A DNA stretch of 64,000 bases, from positions 1-64,000 of the forward strand of contig CAZMXP010000028.1 in NCBI GenBank assembly GCA_964570285.1, given 5' to 3'. Positions 61,025 through 64,000 of this stretch are shown piece by piece. The position numbers and the translations under genes are program-made. The notes below the pieces were generated by a model, which did not search any database, was not told where the DNA came from, and was given only the letters and a program-made list of their open reading frames with translations. Source of the DNA: CAZMXP01 sp964570285 (GTDB lineage Bacteria > Planctomycetota > PLA2). The stretch's first letter is position 1. Each line of letters starts with the position of its first letter.

Positions 61025-62304
61025 GAGATCGTGAAGATGTCGGCCGCGCCGCCGCCAAAGCCGGCCTGCTTGCTGTCGACGAAGGTGTAGTCGATCTTGA
61101 AGACCGTGCGCTCGACGGGGCGGAAGTTGAAGCCGATCGAGATGGAGTCGAGGTCGTCCCGGAACGTGCTTCCCGACGTCAGGTGGTTGAGGTCGATCCC
61201 CTCGATGCGCACGACGAAGGTGAAGGTGCTCTCGTCGGTGAAGAGGCTGTGGGAGCCGCGCCAGGCGTCGGGGAAAAGGTGGTAGGCGAGTTCCACGTAC
61301 CAGCCGTCCATGCGCCGGGGCTCCGACGCCGCCGCAACGGAGGGCTGCTCGATGCGGAGGTTCATGTACTCCCCGCGGAACTCGAACTTCCCCTCCTTGA
61401 GGAAGAGATCGAGCCCGTAGCCGTAGTTCGCGAACATGCCCGCGTCGTCGTGCTTGCCGTGCGTGAGGGAGACGCCGACTTCGAGCGCGTCGAGCGCGCG
61501 CAGCGGCACGGCGAGGACGAACCGCCCGAAGACCTGCTTGTTGTTGTTGTTGTCCGAGCGGAAACTCTGCCGGCTGTCGCGCACGCCGCCGTTGGTCGAG
61601 AAGCCGTCGTCGAACCCCTGCACCAGCGCGAGGTCGTAGTCGAGGAACCAGCCGGCCACCGGTTCGAGCGTGCCGTCGATGGCGACGCCGGGCTGGTCGA
61701 ACGCGACGGCGCCGACGCGCTGCGACACGAGCGGCCGGTCGGTCAGGTCGTTCAGCGGATCGTCGTGGACCGAGTTGAACCGGCCCCACGGCACGAGGAT
61801 CAGCCCCGCGCGGAAGTTGAGCTTGCCTTCGACGATCTCGAAGCTGAGCTCGGCGTACTCGACGAGCACCTCGTTCCCGTCGAGGAAGTCCACGTCCGCC
61901 CCGCCCCCCTCGATCTCGATCTCGGTCTCGAAGGTGATGCCCGGCGCGACGTCGGCCTGGATCTTCGGCACGAGACGGTGCTGGTCGAACTCCATCGTCG
62001 AGGCGTCGCCGTCGTCGCGGAACTCGAGCGAGAAGTAGCCGCCCACGCGCACGCGGCCTCCGAAGAGCGCGCCGGCGCCCTTCGAGGTGGGCCGCTCCGG
62101 CTCGGCCTCCGTCGCGTCAAGGTAGGCCTGGATCTCGCTTTCGAGCGCCGCACGGTTCTGTCCCCGGAGCCCCTGGACCTCGCCCCGGAGCTGCTCGATC
62201 AGTTCGCCCTGCTTCCGCACCGTCTCCTTGAGCCCTTCGAGCGACTCTCCTGCGACGGCGAAGGCGGCCAGCGCCATGACCATAGTGATCGTTCGTTCCA
62301 TCAT
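61006..62304 (-). CDS. Porin with N-terminal coiled coil
   Basis: 432 residues. A signal peptide (MMERTITMVMALAAFAVA) is followed by a coiled coil (about 20-65, LKETVRKQGELIEQLRGEVQ), then a barrel of alternating strands that ends in FF. It resembles coiled-coil porins that tie the outer membrane to the wall. The promoter overlaps a Fur-box-like palindrome, so the porin may serve iron or another metal. It differs in sequence from the porin at 8-9 kb. Confidence 0.85.
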   Translation of the reverse strand: MMERTITMVMALAAFAVAGESLEGLKETVRKQGELIEQLRGEVQGLRGQNRAALESEIQAYLDATEAEPERPTSKGAGALFGGRVRVGGYFSLEFRDDGDASTMEFDQHRLVPKIQADVAPGITFETEIEIEGGGADVDFLDGNEVLVEYAELSFEIVEGKLNFRAGLILVPWGRFNSVHDDPLNDLTDRPLVSQRVGAVAFDQPGVAIDGTLEPVAGWFLDYDLALVQGFDDGFSTNGGVRDSRQSFRSDNNNNKQVFGRFVLAVPLRALDALEVGVSLTHGKHDDAGMFANYGYGLDLFLKEGKFEFRGEYMNLRIEQPSVAAASEPRRMDGWYVELAYHLFPDAWRGSHSLFTDESTFTFVVRIEGIDLNHLTSGSTFRDDLDSISIGFNFRPVERTVFKIDYTFVDSKQAGFGGGAADIFTISWASFF

Positions 62305-62315
62305 CGTCGGCAGGG

Positions 62316-62344
62316 GTTATACTGAAACTGAGACTCAGTCTCAA
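62316..62344 (-). promoter_or_regulatory. Promoter of the porin gene
   Basis: On the minus strand TTGAGA (62339-62344), 17 bp, TATAAC (62316-62321): five of six and five of six matches to sigma-70 consensus. It lies 11 bp before ATG 62304. Confidence 0.7.
62329..62343. promoter_or_regulatory. Fur-box-like palindrome over the porin promoter
   Basis: Perfect palindrome TGAGACT-C-AGTCTCA, same half-site as at feoA. It covers the -35 box and part of the spacer, the classic place for repression. Confidence 0.75.
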
Positions 62345-62439
62345 GAAAAAGAGCCGGACGGGGGGCGGGGGGGCCGACGCGCACCGGGTGCCGTCCTTGA
62401 CACCCCCCCCCAAACCCCTAGTTTGTGGGTTTCGCGGCC

Positions 62440-63174
62440 ATGACCCAGAGCAAATCGATCCGGACCCGGGGGGAGATGACCCCGGAGTACCGCGCCCTGC
62501 TCGCGGCGATGATCCGCAGCCAGGCCTACCGCGAGCTTGCGGCGGCCACGGTCTTCGCGGAGGCGCTCGTGCTGGTGCCGACCGTCGCCTTCAAGAAGAA
62601 GGTCGTCCACCACGTCGAGGAGGAGATGGAGCACTTCGAGGACTGCTGCCGGGTCTACGGGCTGCTCGACGAGGGCGATCTCGACGCGATCTGCACGACG
62701 CGGCTGCGCGAGGAGCGCCCCATCCCCCGGATCGACTCCTTCCTCGACCTCGGCGTCGCGCAGTTCCTCTACGACCGGGCGTCGGGGTATCAGCTCCGCG
62801 AGTACGAGAACAGCTCCTTCGACCCCTACTGCCGCATCATCGGGAAGATCCTCGAGGAGGAGGAGGGGCACGAGAGCTTCGGCGCCGAGGTGATGATCGA
62901 GCACTGCCGCGACCCGAAGCGGCGGCCGGAGGCGCAGCGTTCGTTCGAGAAGTGGCTTGCGGTCTCGCTCAAGTCCTTCGGGCGCCCGTCGAGCGCGAAG
63001 AACCGCGACGCGATCTCGGCGGGGCTGAAGACCCGCGGCTCCGCGGCCGTCGCGCAGGACTATCTCGACTCGCTGAAGACGGTGATGCGGCTCTGCGGCC
63101 TCGTGTTCCCGAGCCGGGAGCGGCTCGGCGAGGCCGGCGTCGAGACCGCGCCCGACGTGGACCTCTCGTTGTGA
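62440..63174 (+). CDS. PaaA/PaaC-like diiron protein
   Basis: 244 residues of the phenylacetic-acid-catabolic protein family, a ferritin-like diiron fold. Metal-site helices are visible as HHVEEEMEHFEDC and LEEEEGHESFGAE. In Paa systems such subunits epoxidise phenylacetyl-CoA, but here there is no other paa gene, so the substrate is open. ATG 62440 is chosen over GTG 62425. It overlaps the next gene by 4 bp (GTGA). Confidence 0.78.
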   Translation: MTQSKSIRTRGEMTPEYRALLAAMIRSQAYRELAAATVFAEALVLVPTVAFKKKVVHHVEEEMEHFEDCCRVYGLLDEGDLDAICTTRLREERPIPRIDSFLDLGVAQFLYDRASGYQLREYENSSFDPYCRIIGKILEEEEGHESFGAEVMIEHCRDPKRRPEAQRSFEKWLAVSLKSFGRPSSAKNRDAISAGLKTRGSAAVAQDYLDSLKTVMRLCGLVFPSRERLGEAGVETAPDVDLSL

Positions 63175-64000
63175 AGACCGCGGCGGCGCCTTCGCTGCTC
63201 TTCACGCCCCTCCGCATCGGCCGCCTCGAACTCCCCAACCGGATCGTGCTCCCCGCGATGGTGACGCGCCTCTCCGGCGAGGACGGGTTCGTCAACCGCG
63301 CGATCCGCGACCGGTACGTGCGGCACGCCCGGGGCGAGCCCGGCCTGATGGTGCTCGAGGCGATGGGCGTGCATGCGGCGAAGAGCGGTCCGCTGCTGCG
63401 CGCGAGTGGCGACGAGTACGTGCCGGCGCTGTCCGACCTGCTCGCGGCCTGCCGCGCCGTCTCCCCCACGCGCCTCGCCGCGCAGATCATCCACTTCCTG
63501 AAGATCAGCCGCAGCGGCTGGCGCCAGACCGTGATGGACCTCGATCGCGAGGCGATCGCGAGGATCGTCGAGGACTATGGCGATGCCGCCGCGCGCATCC
63601 GCGACGCGGGATTCGACGCGGTCGAACTGCACATGGCGCACGCCTACACGCTCTCGTCCTTCCTTTCGCGCAGGAACCTCCGCCGCGACGAGTTCGGCGG
63701 TCGCGCGCTGGAGAACCGGCTGCGCGTCCCCTCGATGGCGCTCGAGCGCGTGCGCGAGCGCGTCGGCGCGGACTTCCCGGTCGGCATCCGCTACGACGGC
63801 GAGGAGGCCATCAAGGACGGCTACAGCGTCGCCGACGCGACCTCGATCGCGGTGCGCTTCGCGCGGCTCGGCGCCGACTACCTGTCGATCTCCGCCGGCG
63901 GGAAGTTCGAGGACGCGATCCACGTGAAGGGGGAGCCGCTCTACCCCTACACCGGCTACAGCGGCGACCGCTGCATGCCGAGCGCGAACTACCCCGACGG
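63171..64000 (+). CDS. Old-yellow-enzyme family oxidoreductase (3' end cut)
   Basis: The first 276 residues of an NADH:flavin oxidoreductase/OYE TIM barrel; the window ends inside it. Motifs: LFTPLRIGRLELPNRIVLPAM at the front and FDAVELHMAHAYTLSSFLS with the ring-binding His pair, then NRLRVPSMALERVR. GTG 63171 is the start, coupled to the diiron gene. It is probably an ene-reductase or a 2,4-dienoyl-CoA reductase-like enzyme. Confidence 0.9.
   Translation, partial: MKTAAAPSLLFTPLRIGRLELPNRIVLPAMVTRLSGEDGFVNRAIRDRYVRHARGEPGLMVLEAMGVHAAKSGPLLRASGDEYVPALSDLLAACRAVSPTRLAAQIIHFLKISRSGWRQTVMDLDREAIARIVEDYGDAAARIRDAGFDAVELHMAHAYTLSSFLSRRNLRRDEFGGRALENRLRVPSMALERVRERVGADFPVGIRYDGEEAIKDGYSVADATSIAVRFARLGADYLSISAGGKFEDAIHVKGEPLYPYTGYSGDRCMPSANYPD

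Overview
This is a GC-rich (roughly 70% by eye), gene-dense chromosomal segment from a Gram-negative-type bacterium. Lipopolysaccharide genes (gmhA, lpxA), two beta-barrel porins and many lipoprotein or signal peptides show an outer membrane. A complex I cluster and cytochrome c-like proteins indicate respiration. The mixture of a long TPR-tailed Ser/Thr kinase, an FHA-GAF-PP2C phosphatase, exported HEAT-repeat proteins, a PEP-CTERM protein and TonB-like anchors followed by proline-rich linkers is most like Planctomycetota or a related phylum. That placement is inference; no rRNA or tRNA gene was seen.

Layout. 0-4.3 kb: SUF iron-sulfur operon sufB(partial)-C-D-S-U-T. 4.3-7.1 kb: a membrane protein, gmhA and a HEAT-repeat protein. 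7.1-8.0 kb: gene-free DNA filled with dispersed repeats. 8.0-10.9 kb: porin, a MITE-like element, a lipoprotein-type PCMT and a ferritin-like protein. 10.9-21.2 kb: an eleven-gene complex I operon (nuoABCDHIJKLMN, without nuoEFG), with a second nuoB divergent from it. 21.9-26.2 kb: an odd hydrolase fragment, an exonuclease, a Uma2 protein, an A-type Fe-S carrier, a cysteine desulfurase and a PEP-CTERM protein. 26.2-29.8 kb: an operon of rhomboid protease, hotdog thioesterase, two UGA-containing thioredoxin-like proteins and a BFD-like ferredoxin. 29.8-44.7 kb: archaemetzincin, zinc ribbon, Ser/Thr kinase, fused 2-oxoacid dehydrogenase E1, FHA-GAF-PP2C phosphatase, PDZ protein, MEMO protein, terpene-cyclase-fold protein, zincin and lpxA. 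44.9-52.5 kb: a HEAT-ClpB-release-factor fusion, a DUF4143 ATPase, a bifunctional aldolase/dehydrogenase and a decayed insertion sequence. 52.5-58.0 kb: a sigma-like/TonB-like fusion protein, a CxxCH protein, more dispersed repeat and a long HEAT protein. 58.1-64 kb: feoAB, a monoheme cytochrome lipoprotein and a porin under Fur-box-like palindromes, then a PaaA-like diiron protein and an OYE-family enzyme cut by the window end.

The most notable result is the pair of tandem thioredoxin-fold proteins at 26.5-28.3 kb. Each reading frame is interrupted by one TGA exactly where the first redox cysteine should be (U-P-P-C). A SECIS-like hairpin follows at nearly the same distance in both. They are best read as paralogous exported selenoproteins that an ordinary gene caller would break into four pieces. 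Other unusual items are a ClpB-type ATPase fused to a GGQ-less RF2-like domain, a G-quadruplex-type repeat lodged in at least four coding genes, and a compact three-stem MITE-like element.
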